Of a DNA stretch of 52,739 nt, positions 1-8,638 are shown piece by piece (the first letter of the stretch is position 1; every line of letters starts with the position of its first letter). The stretch covers positions 368,997-421,735 of the forward strand of contig NZ_FZNL01000003.1 in NCBI RefSeq assembly GCF_900187965.1, written 5' to 3'. Made by a program: the position numbers and the translations under genes. Origin of the DNA: Flavobacterium sp. ov086 (lineage in GTDB: Bacteria > Bacteroidota > Bacteroidia > Flavobacteriales > Flavobacteriaceae). Below the pieces are notes generated by a model. The model was not told the origin of the DNA. It saw only the letters and a list, made by a program, of their open reading frames with translations, and ran no database searches.

Positions 1-96
1 TAACTCTTGAAAGGATGCAAAGATCACAAAGCAGTATGCTAAAATTTAGCAGACTAAAAATTCGCGTTAATTCGTGCAATTCGTGGCAAAAAAATT
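1..96. repeat. Intergenic dispersed-repeat fragment (GCAAAG / TTCGTG type)
   Basis: Non-coding stretch downstream of the kinase gene. It contains GCAAAG-type words followed by reiterated TTCGTG words ending in AATTCGTGGCAAAAAA. The same two-part arrangement is seen at 1981-2205 and 34719-34841, so it is read as one copy of a dispersed family. Its function is unknown, and the copy may continue beyond the left edge. Confidence 0.6.
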
Positions 97-1146
97 CTAT
101 TTCAAATCTAAGACTACTTTCACTGTAAAATCTGAATCGGTTTTATTGATACTTAATTGATGTTTTTCAGGATATTGAATCGCCAGTCTTTTCTTGACGT
201 TTTCAAGTCCTAATCCCTGACTTTTTGATGGAATTTTATATTGTTCGGTATAAGAGTTTTCTATTTCGAAAATCAATTGTTTATTGACTTGCTTGCAGGA
301 CAAATGCACATATCCTTTTTGGTTTGGAAGTCTTGATACATGTTTAAAGGCATTTTCGATTAAAGGAACCAAAAGCAACGGTACAATCTGAAGCCGACCG
401 TCCTCGATATTCCATTTGCTTTTTACTTCTAATTCATTTCCCCAACGGGTTTCTTCAACCGCGATTAAATCTTTCAAGTATTTAATTTCGAGATGCAACG
501 GAACATATTCTTTATTACATTCATACAATTGATACCTTAAAATATCCGAGAACTGAACTAATAACACCGATGCTAATTCAACATTGCTTTGCATTAAAAT
601 ATGAATATGATTGAGCACATTAAACATCAAATGCGGATTAATCTGATCTTGCAGAATTTTTATTTGGGCTTCTAAATGCACTTGCTGCAATCGAGCATGA
701 TTTTGTTCAATGACATTATGTTCCTGATAAAAACGAAGTCCGCAAGCGGTGCCACAAATCAAAAGTGCAGCGGGAATACTTCCACAAAACCGAGCCCATA
801 AAAACTCTATCGTAGCCATATTAGCTTCGTCCGGATACAATCGGTTACGTGTGCGCGAATCGGAGAAAACGGCATAAATCACAGCCAGACAAAGTGACAA
901 AAGCAGCACTACTGCAAAAGCCTGTACCGCAAATAATGTCATTTTGTTTTTGCGTAATGCCTTAGGAAGCATCACATCACTAAGAAAATGCGCCAAAACA
1001 ATGGAGCTTAATAATATTAAAGCTGACTGGCGTACAGCCGAAATTATTCCATAATCGGCTATCAGTTGTGCCCAAATCGTAATACCAAGTATGAACCAGA
1101 AAAAGATTAAAAATATCCAATGCCGGTTTTTATTTTTTATAATCAT
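97..1146 (-). CDS. LytS/YehU-type sensor histidine kinase
   Basis: A 349-residue membrane histidine kinase of the His_kinase (PF06580)/HATPase type. Four hydrophobic segments lie near residues 11-30, 40-60, 72-92 and 118-138. A short helical linker follows, then the phospho-acceptor region with NPH at about 171-173 (family consensus NPHFLFN, here NPHLMFN). The N-box PLIENAFKHV is at 261-270 and the glycine-rich GLGLENVKKRL near 311-321. Proteins of this type normally phosphorylate a LytTR response regulator encoded next door. None is present upstream, and the downstream side is cut by the window edge, so a partner may lie just outside. No extracytoplasmic ligand domain is present, so the membrane segments themselves probably sense. 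Family assignment is firm; the signal is unknown. Confidence 0.9.
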   Translation of the reverse strand: MIIKNKNRHWIFLIFFWFILGITIWAQLIADYGIISAVRQSALILLSSIVLAHFLSDVMLPKALRKNKMTLFAVQAFAVVLLLSLCLAVIYAVFSDSRTRNRLYPDEANMATIEFLWARFCGSIPAALLICGTACGLRFYQEHNVIEQNHARLQQVHLEAQIKILQDQINPHLMFNVLNHIHILMQSNVELASVLLVQFSDILRYQLYECNKEYVPLHLEIKYLKDLIAVEETRWGNELEVKSKWNIEDGRLQIVPLLLVPLIENAFKHVSRLPNQKGYVHLSCKQVNKQLIFEIENSYTEQYKIPSKSQGLGLENVKKRLAIQYPEKHQLSINKTDSDFTVKVVLDLK

Positions 1147-1211
1147 CTAAAAAAAGAATAAGTGATTTGTGAGAAATTTTGTATTCAAAAATAACCTTAT
1201 ATTTCTAAAAG

Positions 1212-1244
1212 AACAGCAAAGAACCAAAAAGATTCTTTGCTGTT
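1212..1244 (-). terminator. Intrinsic terminator of the porin-like gene
   Basis: Perfect 12-bp arms (AACAGCAAAGAA and its complement) enclose a 9-base loop just downstream of the porin-like gene, with a short T-rich tail on the minus strand. It separates that gene from the kinase gene. Confidence 0.6.
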
Positions 1245-1270
1245 TATAAAGGTTAGACGAAAAATAAAGG

Positions 1271-1870
1271 CTAGAAAATAAAATATCCAACTCCAATATT
1301 AAAGGAATTTGGTTTAGAACTAAACTCTTTACTGACATTGTTTAATCCGCCTTGGTAAGTGAAATCCAGGGTAAATTTCCACATCTCAACTCCTGCTCCA
1401 ACCTGATAACTTATATTGGATTTATCAAATTTCTTATAGGAGTTTTTAAGCTGATTTAATGACGAAATATTTTCATCCAGAACATACGAATAAACTCCTC
1501 CTCCAAAAACTCTCACATTTAAAGTCGAAAGATCAATTACTTTATAACCAATAAGCAAAGGCATTTCGAGACTTCTCCATTTTGCATTTTTAGAAGTTGA
1601 TAATGAAGTCTTTTCAATTTTTGAAGATTTCTCACTATATAAGATTTCATTCTGAATATAGAATCTTTTGAAATCAAATCGCGCCATCGCTCCGGCAAAA
1701 TATCCTGCTGCATATTTGGAACTAAAGCCATCTGTAACCGGTAATTCAGAATAATTGGAACCTCCTTTAATACCTACATGAATTGGAAGTGGGGATTGCG
1801 CATTAACTTTTGAAGAAATTAAACTTACTAAGAAAATAGTAGTCAGTAATACTAATTTGTACATGTTCAT
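1271..1870 (-). CDS. Outer-membrane beta-barrel protein (PorT/OmpA-barrel-like)
   Basis: About 199 residues from the start used here. The reading frame is open further upstream, but starting at MNMYKLV gives a clean signal peptide (KLVLLTTIFLVSLISSKVNA, then QS), so this start is preferred. The mature part opens with VGIKGGSNYSEL and continues with alternating hydrophobic/aromatic strands (YFAGAMARFDF, FYIQNEILYS, VRVFGGGVYSYV, YQVGAGVEMWKFTLDFTYQGG). It ends in an aromatic residue (GVGYFIF), as expected for a barrel inserted by BAM. It resembles the Bacteroidota outer-membrane beta-barrel family PF13568, whose members are mostly of unknown function. The gene is monocistronic, with a terminator just downstream. 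Confidence 0.75.
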   Translation of the reverse strand: MNMYKLVLLTTIFLVSLISSKVNAQSPLPIHVGIKGGSNYSELPVTDGFSSKYAAGYFAGAMARFDFKRFYIQNEILYSEKSSKIEKTSLSTSKNAKWRSLEMPLLIGYKVIDLSTLNVRVFGGGVYSYVLDENISSLNQLKNSYKKFDKSNISYQVGAGVEMWKFTLDFTYQGGLNNVSKEFSSKPNSFNIGVGYFIF

Positions 1871-1980
1871 GATAATAGTTTTTATTAATTTGATACAAAG
1901 AAGCACAAACCTAAAACGCTATTAAAATTAGTTTGATGAACTGCATTAGGCTTTTGACCAACGGGAATTTTTAGTTTTTT

Positions 1981-2205
1981 TAGCCACGAATTAATACAAA
2001 TAAAATTTGCGAAAATTCGTGAAATTCGTTGCAAAAAATCTTTTTTATCTCTGAATCCCGATAGCTATCGGGAGTGACTGAAAAATTAACCGCAAAGTTC
2101 ACAAAGGATTCGCAAAGTTCTTAACTTTTGAAAAGAATGCGAAGTTCACAAAGCGATGCGAAAAAATTAAAAATTTGCAAAAATTCGTGGCGAAAAAATT
2201 ATCTA
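1981..2205. repeat. Intergenic mosaic of dispersed repeats
   Basis: The 305-base gap between the porin-like gene and the peroxidase gene holds no convincing ORF. It contains two TTCGTG/GCAAAAAA blocks (about 1981-2040 and 2165-2205), a block of GCAAAGTTC words, and the perfect palindrome at 2056-2073. The same words recur at 1-96 and 34663-34841. Confidence 0.65.
2056..2073. repeat. Perfect 18-bp palindrome TCCCGATAGCTATCGGGA
   Basis: Self-complementary sequence inside the repeat mosaic. An identical 18-mer lies at 34663-34680, and a related, interrupted form makes the terminator stem at 41538-41570. Confidence 0.85.
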
Positions 2206-2211
2206 ATTAAC

Positions 2212-4002
2212 TCATTTTCTAATTGGCACATTTTCCACATACTTACTATCCGTCAAAGTTCTCATAAACGCAATGAGCTGCTTTTTTTCTTTATCGGATA
2301 AGTTTAATTTGTCTTCTGGCAATGTTTGATTATCAAGACTGAATCCTAAACCCAAACCTCCTCCTTCATTATAGAAATCTATTACTTCTTCTAAAGTTTT
2401 ATAAACACCATTATGCATATAAGGAGCTGTAAGTTCTATGTTTCTAATGGTTGGAGTTTTGAACGAATATTTATGAATTGCCGCTCCCGTAATTACAAAC
2501 TTTCCTAAATCGCCATCGAGTTTTTTGTTTTTATTCGGAACACCTAAAATCTCACTTTCAGATCTGTCAAAATTTGGCGGAACTGTTCCATTTGTTAGCG
2601 GAATGAAATGACAAGTGGCACATTTGGCTTTTCCTGCAAATAGATTAAATCCTGCTTTTTCATCTGCTGTAAACGTTGTTTTGTTTTGCATATAGCCGTC
2701 AAATTTTGAATCGTAATGACTTAACGAACGAATATAAGAAGCTAAAGCATTTTTGATTGCAAATTCATTTATTTCTCCTTTCGGGAAAGCTTTCTTGAAT
2801 TCCTTAACATAATCAGCCTTTTTTTGAATTGCCAAAGCTGATTTCTCTAAAGAACCATGCATTTCGTTTTCATTTTTAATAACCGCTACCGCTTGATCTT
2901 CGAGATAACTCACACGCGAATCATCAAAAAACACACGCTGAAAAGCGATATTATTTAATGTTGGCGTATTGCGATGAATCATTGATTTTCCGTCTAATGA
3001 AACTGCTCTTTCTAATCCGTCTGTAAAAGCTTTATCGGCATGATGACAAGAAGCGCAAGAACGAGTATTGTTTCCGGATAAGATAGGATCATTGAATAAC
3101 TTTTTGCCCAAAGCAATTTTTTCAGGCGTTGTTTCATAATCGGGGAAACCCGAAAAAGCTTCAGCATCAAAAGCATCTTTGTCAAATAAAGTTTGCGATG
3201 TTACTTTGAGACCTCTTTGCTCTTTCATAAGTGAAATTCCTAATTCTGATTGGGTTTTAAAAAGTCCTTTACTTAAAGGATTCGCTATTTCTCTGATAAA
3301 ATAAGCGCGATCAAAAGCATTAAAATTTGTGTTTGTATGCAAATACTTCTTTCCTTTTTCTAAAACCGCAAGTACTTGTTTAGCATTCGAAACCGAATTC
3401 TTCTCGGTGTAAACCTGATAATATTTTTCGATTGTTTCTAGAGAGACCAATGCTTCAGGAAGTGAATTTAGCACCACAGGCGAATCAAAACCGGTAATTC
3501 CTAAAGTAATAATTCTATAAACTTCTAATCGCATGGCGTCAAAAACATGCGCATCAGTCAATTCATTCGAACTTGACACTTTTTCTAATCGGGTTAAATT
3601 TGCCGACAAAACGCCTAATTCCTGAATTAGTTCTTTTTTACTCGTTTTGTTATATTTCGGAAAAACCAATTCCTCAACAACCTGAAAACCTTCAGGCGCA
3701 ACCGTAACTTTATCATTTTCTTCGAACTCAGGTATTGCAGGTCCGTTGATTGATTTAGAAACTGTAGGCGAATAATACTCACTTATCATTTCGACCTTTT
3801 TGTAACTCTGATGTGCTTCGAGAAATTGTCTCTGGATTTGTGCTTCAGTAGAATCTTCTTGCACCGAATATTTAAGTTTAGCTACTTTTTCGATCAATAA
3901 AGTAATATCGTCCTGAAACAATTTATTGATCTCCTGATGTTTGTTTTTTTTCTGACAAGCAACAAACGTTACCAAGAACAACAAACAATATATTTTTTTC
4001 AT
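2212..4002 (-). CDS. Di-heme cytochrome c peroxidase-like lipoprotein with N-terminal helical domain
   Basis: A 596-residue lipoprotein: the signal peptide ends in a lipobox (TFVAC, Cys16). Residues about 280-590 match the bacterial di-heme cytochrome c peroxidase/MauG family, with two CxxCH heme-binding motifs (CASCH at 316-320 and CATCH at 461-465), a conserved ALGKKLFNDP entry, and AAIHKYSFKTPTIRNIEL plus PYMHNGVYKTLEEV near the end. Enzymes of this family reduce hydrogen peroxide with electrons from c-type cytochromes in the periplasm. Typical family members have roughly 320-350 residues. The additional 250 N-terminal residues are mostly helical and loosely resemble an imelysin-like (peptidase M75) domain, a tentative reading. 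The gene follows the PhoX-like lipoprotein gene on the same strand, with a hairpin between them. Confidence 0.85.
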   Translation of the reverse strand: MKKIYCLLFLVTFVACQKKNKHQEINKLFQDDITLLIEKVAKLKYSVQEDSTEAQIQRQFLEAHQSYKKVEMISEYYSPTVSKSINGPAIPEFEENDKVTVAPEGFQVVEELVFPKYNKTSKKELIQELGVLSANLTRLEKVSSSNELTDAHVFDAMRLEVYRIITLGITGFDSPVVLNSLPEALVSLETIEKYYQVYTEKNSVSNAKQVLAVLEKGKKYLHTNTNFNAFDRAYFIREIANPLSKGLFKTQSELGISLMKEQRGLKVTSQTLFDKDAFDAEAFSGFPDYETTPEKIALGKKLFNDPILSGNNTRSCASCHHADKAFTDGLERAVSLDGKSMIHRNTPTLNNIAFQRVFFDDSRVSYLEDQAVAVIKNENEMHGSLEKSALAIQKKADYVKEFKKAFPKGEINEFAIKNALASYIRSLSHYDSKFDGYMQNKTTFTADEKAGFNLFAGKAKCATCHFIPLTNGTVPPNFDRSESEILGVPNKNKKLDGDLGKFVITGAAIHKYSFKTPTIRNIELTAPYMHNGVYKTLEEVIDFYNEGGGLGLGFSLDNQTLPEDKLNLSDKEKKQLIAFMRTLTDSKYVENVPIRK

Positions 4003-4035
4003 GATTTAATACCAATTATAAAGAGGAATATTTAG

Positions 4036-4083
4036 AAAAACAGAAACCACCACCTCAAACTGAAGTAGTGGATTGCTGTTTTG
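4036..4083 (-). terminator. Hairpin with T-tail between the PhoX-like and peroxidase genes
   Basis: On the minus strand AAACAG...CTGTTT closes a long stem containing CCACTAC/GTGGTGG with one wobble and one mismatch, followed by TTTTTC. It should end, or at least reduce, transcription from the PhoX-like gene into the peroxidase gene. Confidence 0.6.
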
Positions 4084-4098
4084 TACTATTTTAAAAAT

Positions 4099-5556
4099 TT
4101 ATCTTGCTAAACCTTTAATTACTACGATTTGACTTGCTTGTTGCTCATTCGGACGGTTTGTTCCTCCGTCAGGACTTTTATATTTTGCACCAGTCCAAGT
4201 ATGTGGCTGAACGCTTAGCATAAAAGTATCAGGAATACCAACTTGCTCAGAAACATCGATTAAAGCACCATATTCCCAATCTCCAAATTTAGATATTCCA
4301 CCTACGTTATATTTTGCAGCATCTGTTGCAGTACGACGGTGATCTAATTCTACAACAACTTTTAATTCTTTTGTAGCAATATTGTATTGATAAATGTAAG
4401 CATCATGAGTTTCATCTCCGTATCCGTTAGCATCTTCCTCAACGTAAACGTAGTTTTTAGTCACACAAATATTATCCGGATTTTGAAATTTACCAGCAAT
4501 TCCAGAACGGTTATCTCCGTCAAGAATCACCTCAAGAGTTCCTTTTAATGGGTCAGCAGCATCAAGATTTAATCTGTAAACTCTACCATATTTAGTTCTT
4601 GAACCATCAGCATTTGTTCCGGTTGTATTTTGTCCAGTTGCATTAAAATATACTTCGCGATCTGCAGTATTACCACCTTTACGGTAATCTAAATCTTCTA
4701 CACGACCAAATTTAATCGCTTTCAAAGTATTTACAGACGCATTAATTTGTGCTCCTGTTAAAGTAGTATGATTGTCAATTTTTACAAAAGATACAGGATA
4801 AGTTTTACTAACTTCCATATCTTTTTCTCTTTGATTGTCATCATTTCTTTTTAGCATGTACAAAGAACCGTTAGTTAAATCACCAACTGTATTAGATACA
4901 TACATAAAAACCTGACCTCCATAAGTTCCAGAATCGTCATCACCAATTACGACAACGGTTTTACCTTTATAAGCAGAAGAGCGTAATGGCAAAGCATTCT
5001 CAGCACTTAAACGGCCAAATCCTGATAATTCTTTAGACACAGATGCAGAACCTGCGCTTCCGTAAGGATCCAAAGCATGTGTACGAGATTCTTCTCCAGA
5101 TTCTCCACAAGTCAAATAAACAGGTCCAAAACCATGTTCAGCCGGTGTTGCCATAGTAGCACCACAAAGTCTCCATGTTCCTCCGCTTGAATTTAACAAA
5201 TACTCCCCTTTAGTAGGCTTGAATGTTTTGTCTAATGTAATTCTTGCAACCGAAAAATTATCTTCATTATTTACTAAAAAAGTAAAAGTTCCGTTAGTAT
5301 TTTTTAATAAACCAGAACCGTCAGCAGAACCTCCAAAAACAAATTTAGGAGTCTCTATAAGAACATCATCTGAGCCAAAAAGAGAATAAATTTTTAAATT
5401 TTCAAAACCTGGTTTTGCCTTCAATAAACTTGGCGTTACAGACTGGTCTTTTAATACAACACTTGTTGTTTTTGTTTCATCCTGATCTTTAGAGTCATTA
5501 TTACATGATGTAATCAATGATCCAAGAATAAATAGGGGTAAAATAATTCTTTTCAT
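4099..5556 (-). CDS. PhoX/DUF839-like beta-propeller lipoprotein
   Basis: A 485-residue lipoprotein (signal peptide ending at GSLITSC, Cys18). The mature part is rich in short beta-strands and resembles the PhoX (DUF839) fold. Visible features include an early FLVNNEDNFSV strand, the GRVEDLDYRKGGN...REVYFNATGQ stretch, which is like the PhoX metal-site region, and FQNPDNICVTKNYVYVEEDANG, which matches the NPDN-type motif of that family. PhoX proteins are calcium/iron-dependent alkaline phosphatases, but many DUF839 proteins have no proven activity, so phosphatase function is only a possibility. Lipoprotein sorting suggests location in the outer membrane or periplasm. The gene sits just upstream of the peroxidase lipoprotein gene on the same strand, separated by a terminator-like hairpin. 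Confidence 0.6.
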   Translation of the reverse strand: MKRIILPLFILGSLITSCNNDSKDQDETKTTSVVLKDQSVTPSLLKAKPGFENLKIYSLFGSDDVLIETPKFVFGGSADGSGLLKNTNGTFTFLVNNEDNFSVARITLDKTFKPTKGEYLLNSSGGTWRLCGATMATPAEHGFGPVYLTCGESGEESRTHALDPYGSAGSASVSKELSGFGRLSAENALPLRSSAYKGKTVVVIGDDDSGTYGGQVFMYVSNTVGDLTNGSLYMLKRNDDNQREKDMEVSKTYPVSFVKIDNHTTLTGAQINASVNTLKAIKFGRVEDLDYRKGGNTADREVYFNATGQNTTGTNADGSRTKYGRVYRLNLDAADPLKGTLEVILDGDNRSGIAGKFQNPDNICVTKNYVYVEEDANGYGDETHDAYIYQYNIATKELKVVVELDHRRTATDAAKYNVGGISKFGDWEYGALIDVSEQVGIPDTFMLSVQPHTWTGAKYKSPDGGTNRPNEQQASQIVVIKGLAR

Positions 5557-5733
5557 CTCACTTTAATGTTTAATTTTATTTTTTTACAAAGTAACCCCTT
5601 ACTCTTTAACTTAAAATCACTTCGATATTAACAAAAAAACAAGAGTCTGACCAAAAAGCTACTTAAAACCCAAAAAAAATTAACATTAAATTAGTAATAC
5701 AAAACATTCATAAAGTACCAGTAACATACCCAT

Positions 5734-5762
5734 AAAAAAAGAGCCCTACTTTTAAGGCTCTC
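5734..5762 (-). terminator. Intrinsic terminator overlapping the ppk2 stop codon
   Basis: On the minus strand GAGCC - TTAAAAGTA - GGGCTC is followed by seven Ts. The stop codon TAA lies inside the loop, so the hairpin overlaps the last codons of the kinase gene. Confidence 0.85.
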
Positions 5763-6633
5763 TCTTCAACTGTTGTTTATACATTTCGATATTGGCTTTA
5801 ATCTTTTCGTCCAGTTCCGGAACCTTTATATCAGTATGTTTTTGCATTTCTTCCCAAATAATTTTAGCTACAATATAGCGAGCCATTTCTTTATCATCAG
5901 CAGGCACGACATACCAAGGCGCATAATCTGTTGAGGTTTTGTTTATTGCCTCTTCATAATACTGCTGATATTCGTTCCAGTGTTCACGTTCTTTCAAATC
6001 ACCGGGCGAAAACTTCCAATTGTGTTTTCCTTCCTCCAAACGGCGTAACAAACGTTCCCTTTGCTCCTCTTTACTCAAATGAAGATAGAATTTAAGTACA
6101 ATAGTTCCGTTTTGCGAAATATGTTTTTCAAAATTATTGATTTGCTTAATTCTGTTTTCCCAGAAAGTCGGTGTAATATCATCAACTGAATTAACTCCCG
6201 GTAAATTCTCTCCCAAAATATATTCCGGATGCACACGCGTTACCAAAACATTCTCGTAATGCGTACGGTTAAAAATCGCAAACTTCCCTTTTTCCGGCAA
6301 AGCAAGATAATGTCTCCATAAATAATCATGTTCCAATTCTGTCGAATTTGGCGTTTTAAAACTGTGCACCACAACCCCACGCGGATTAAATTCCTTGAAA
6401 ACTTCCCTAATTAAACTATCCTTTCCCGAAGTATCCATTCCTTGCAGGCAAATCAAAACACCATATTTATTATGTGCATACATTACATCCTGCAAATCAC
6501 TCAGTTTCGCCTGTACTTTATCCAGTTTGGCTTCTTTTTCGTCGCTGTCAGCATCAATATCAAGCAAAGTAGGAATCTTTGATAATTTTATTTTATCTGT
6601 AACTTTAAAATTTTTCGGATCTATCGATTTCAT
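5752..6633 (-). CDS. ppk2: Polyphosphate kinase 2 family protein
   Basis: A 293-residue single-domain PPK2-family phosphotransferase, a P-loop kinase that moves phosphate between polyphosphate and nucleoside mono- or diphosphates. Walker A is GMDTSGKDS (residues 65-73). The Walker B region is FAIFNRTHYENVLVTRVHPE (118-137), whose NRxHYExVLVxRVH pattern is of the kind I associate with class III PPK2 (AMP and ADP phosphorylation). The lid/arginine region RERLLRRLEEGKHNWKF and the downstream WNEYQQYYEEAI...YAPWYVVPADDK are also canonical. Length is normal for a one-domain PPK2. The gene is monocistronic with a strong terminator over its stop codon. Its 5' region carries an imperfect inverted repeat (6662-6725). 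Nucleotide specificity cannot be settled from sequence alone. Confidence 0.93.
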   Translation of the reverse strand: MKSIDPKNFKVTDKIKLSKIPTLLDIDADSDEKEAKLDKVQAKLSDLQDVMYAHNKYGVLICLQGMDTSGKDSLIREVFKEFNPRGVVVHSFKTPNSTELEHDYLWRHYLALPEKGKFAIFNRTHYENVLVTRVHPEYILGENLPGVNSVDDITPTFWENRIKQINNFEKHISQNGTIVLKFYLHLSKEEQRERLLRRLEEGKHNWKFSPGDLKEREHWNEYQQYYEEAINKTSTDYAPWYVVPADDKEMARYIVAKIIWEEMQKHTDIKVPELDEKIKANIEMYKQQLKREP

Positions 6634-6661
6634 ATATGTTGATTTTATTTTTTATTGGTCA

Positions 6662-6725
6662 TATATGTTATCGCCTTTTACACATTGATGTTTTAGTACA
6701 ACTCTTAACATGGCGATTTCATATA
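6662..6725 (-). promoter_or_regulatory. Imperfect inverted repeat in the ppk2 upstream region
   Basis: TATATGTTATCGCC (6662-6675) and GGCGATTTCATATA (6712-6725) are complementary at 12 of 14 positions across a 36-base spacer, 29 bases ahead of the ppk2 start. It could be an operator or an mRNA leader hairpin; nothing in the sequence decides. Confidence 0.35.
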
Positions 6726-6767
6726 CCTTAGTTTTGTAATATAAATATACTAATTTTACGAAGCATA

Positions 6768-6906
6768 TTCCTGCTATCCATTACAATACTTTTTCAATAA
6801 ATTGTATTTTTCTAAAACATACCAAGAGCTTCCGCTGGTCGCTTTGTTCTGTCAAGAAAAAACCACAATTTCTTCTCAAAGTATTTTCATTGCTATCAGG
6901 GCTAGG
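6768..6906. repeat. Dispersed intergenic element (CCTGCTATCC ... CAGGGCTAGG), copy A
   Basis: The segment begins TTCCTGCTATCC, contains CTTCCGCTGGTCGCT, and ends TTGCTATCAGGGCTAGG. It shares its start with copy B (31277-31392) and its end with copy C (42471-42557). It lies between divergent genes and ends 36 bases before the start chosen for the next gene. The inner stem seen in the other copies is not obvious here, so this copy is diverged. Confidence 0.5.
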
Positions 6907-6941
6907 CATTGGTTTTCAAAACAGCAATTTCAAAATTCATA

Positions 6942-7598
6942 ATGACAAAAAGAATTCTATTTTTATTTTTCTTCTTCTTAACACTTCTTGGAAAAGCACA
7001 AAACAATCCCGAAGTTAAAGTTAATGTAGAAGATTTAGTTTCTAATTATATAAAACAGCTTAACTCTAGAAAAATAGATACAATGTGTGTTTACGAGAAT
7101 TATTGTGTAGGAAGCATAAAAATATATGAAGCTAGCTTACTTGATAGTAAAGATTTTTGCATGGAAGATTTTCCAAATGATCCAGTTTATATTTTTTGGA
7201 TTGATAATGGAAGAAAAAAAATGACAAAAATAAGTATATGTTCTGAATACGCTGAAAGTTTAGATGATGACAACATTTTTTGGCATATGTATTTCCCAAA
7301 CAAAGACATCATTAAAAAAGAAGAAATTAAGCGTTTTCAGTATAAAACTTCTAAAAAAGAAATCTACACAATGATGCGAGATCACTCATGTCATCAAAAT
7401 TTAAAATTTATAATAGGCAACCAAATTATTGAAAAACGTTTCGATTTTTTCAATTTGATAAAAGAAGAAGATGCAAAAGTAAATATTAATTACAATCACA
7501 ATACCAATTTAAAAAGTAAACGATTGATAGACCTTCTTGAAAAAGTAACTTCAGAAGCAGAAAAAAATAATACATTTAAAAAGATAAAGTCAAGATAA
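6942..7598 (+). CDS. Secreted protein of unknown function
   Basis: About 218 residues. The frame is open to a TTG at 6909, but the ATG at 6942 gives a typical signal peptide (MTKRILFLFFFFLTLLGKAQ) and is preferred; the upstream part would be encoded by the dispersed element. The mature protein is lysine- and acid-rich and has five or six cysteines (CVYENYC, FCMED, ICSE, HSCHQ). The even, paired spacing of CxxxxxxC is compatible with disulfides in the periplasm. No family is recognised. The next gene follows after 24 bases on the same strand, so the two may be co-transcribed. Confidence 0.6.
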   Translation: MTKRILFLFFFFLTLLGKAQNNPEVKVNVEDLVSNYIKQLNSRKIDTMCVYENYCVGSIKIYEASLLDSKDFCMEDFPNDPVYIFWIDNGRKKMTKISICSEYAESLDDDNIFWHMYFPNKDIIKKEEIKRFQYKTSKKEIYTMMRDHSCHQNLKFIIGNQIIEKRFDFFNLIKEEDAKVNINYNHNTNLKSKRLIDLLEKVTSEAEKNNTFKKIKSR

Positions 7599-7622
7599 TT
7601 TAAGATCTACAATACAAAATTC

Positions 7623-8459
7623 ATGGAAAAATTCACATTAGAAATATTATTTCAAATCATCGGAATCGGATCAGCATCAGGATTATTTTTTAATAACAAT
7701 TCCCTTTATATCATTGGCGATAACAGCGGATTTTTATATGAATATAATATGACGAATCAGCAATTAAACCAACATCCTTTAATTGACAATCCAACGCAAA
7801 ATATTCCCAAAAACTTAAAACCCGATTTCGAATCGCTGACACATCACAACGATACATTATATGTTTTTGGTTCCGGCTCAACCGAAAACCGAAATAAAAT
7901 GATTGAATTCGATTTAAAGAATAAAACCATTTTACAAAAAAACAATCTGGTAGATTTATATGCCGTAATGCAAAGTTTTGGTGCTATAAAACCTGAAGAT
8001 TTCAATCTTGAAGGAGCGATTTTCGATGGAGAAAACTGGTATTTATTCAATCGTGGAAATGGAGTTTCAAACAAAAACACCATTTTTACTATTCACGCCA
8101 AAAATCTGGGAGAAGAATTTGCGCTTGTAGCTACCAATTATAAACTTCCAAAAATAAAAGGAGTTCGTTCCAGTTTTACCGATGCCATTTTGGTCGAAGA
8201 CAAAATCTATTTCCTTTCCACTGCCGAAGACACCAAATCAACCTACGACGATGGCGAAATCCTTGGAAGCTTCATTGGAAGAATTGATCTTAAAACCATG
8301 AAAATTGATTTCACACAAAAAATAACTTCAACCAATAAATTCGAAGGTTTGACATTCTACAAAAAAGAAAATGACAAAATAGAGTTTTTGCTTTGCGAGG
8401 ATAATGATACTGAATTGCTGGAAACGAAGATTTTTAAATTGAGTTTGCCGGTTAAGTAA
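7623..8459 (+). CDS. Putative beta-propeller protein of unknown function (DUF6929-like?)
   Basis: A 278-residue protein without a convincing signal peptide. Repeated strand-turn-strand units (SLYIIGDNSGFLYEYN, DTLYVFGSGSTENRNKMIEF, NWYLFNRGNGVSNKNTIF, DKIYFLSTAEDTKSTYDDG, FEGLTFYKKENDKIEFLLC) look like blades of a propeller. LEGAIFDGENWYLFNRG and KFEGLTF resemble phytase/esterase-like propellers. I loosely associate this pattern with the Bacteroidota family DUF6929, but that is from memory. No catalytic residues can be pointed out. It lies 24 bases after a secreted unknown on the same strand and is followed by a large inverted repeat. Confidence 0.55.
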   Translation: MEKFTLEILFQIIGIGSASGLFFNNNSLYIIGDNSGFLYEYNMTNQQLNQHPLIDNPTQNIPKNLKPDFESLTHHNDTLYVFGSGSTENRNKMIEFDLKNKTILQKNNLVDLYAVMQSFGAIKPEDFNLEGAIFDGENWYLFNRGNGVSNKNTIFTIHAKNLGEEFALVATNYKLPKIKGVRSSFTDAILVEDKIYFLSTAEDTKSTYDDGEILGSFIGRIDLKTMKIDFTQKITSTNKFEGLTFYKKENDKIEFLLCEDNDTELLETKIFKLSLPVK

Positions 8460-8474
8460 AACTTGCTCGTATTT

Positions 8475-8576
8475 TGTCATTCCGAGGAACGAGGAATCTC
8501 CACAAGAAACTCTACAATGAAAATCGCCAATCTTTATAGAGCTACTTGTGGAGATTCCTCGTTCCTCGGAATGACA
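8475..8576. repeat. Perfect 32-bp-arm inverted repeat (TCATTCCGAGGAACGAGG element)
   Basis: Arms at 8475-8506 and 8545-8576 are exactly complementary over 32 bases, enclosing 38 bases. The arm contains TCATTCCGAGGAACGAGGAA. The element fills most of the 179-base gap between two plus-strand genes and would form a very strong RNA hairpin. From memory, sequences of this kind are dispersed in many Bacteroidota genomes; only one copy occurs in this window. Confidence 0.9.
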
Positions 8577-8638
8577 GGATTTTTACAAAATATAGTCGAA
8601 AACTTCATAAAAAATAAATTTCTTATCTGCTTTTAAAT

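Noticed and set aside
1147..1338. 63-codon minus-strand frame downstream of the porin-like gene
   Set aside because: Overlaps the terminator hairpin and the porin gene in another frame; composition is not protein-like.
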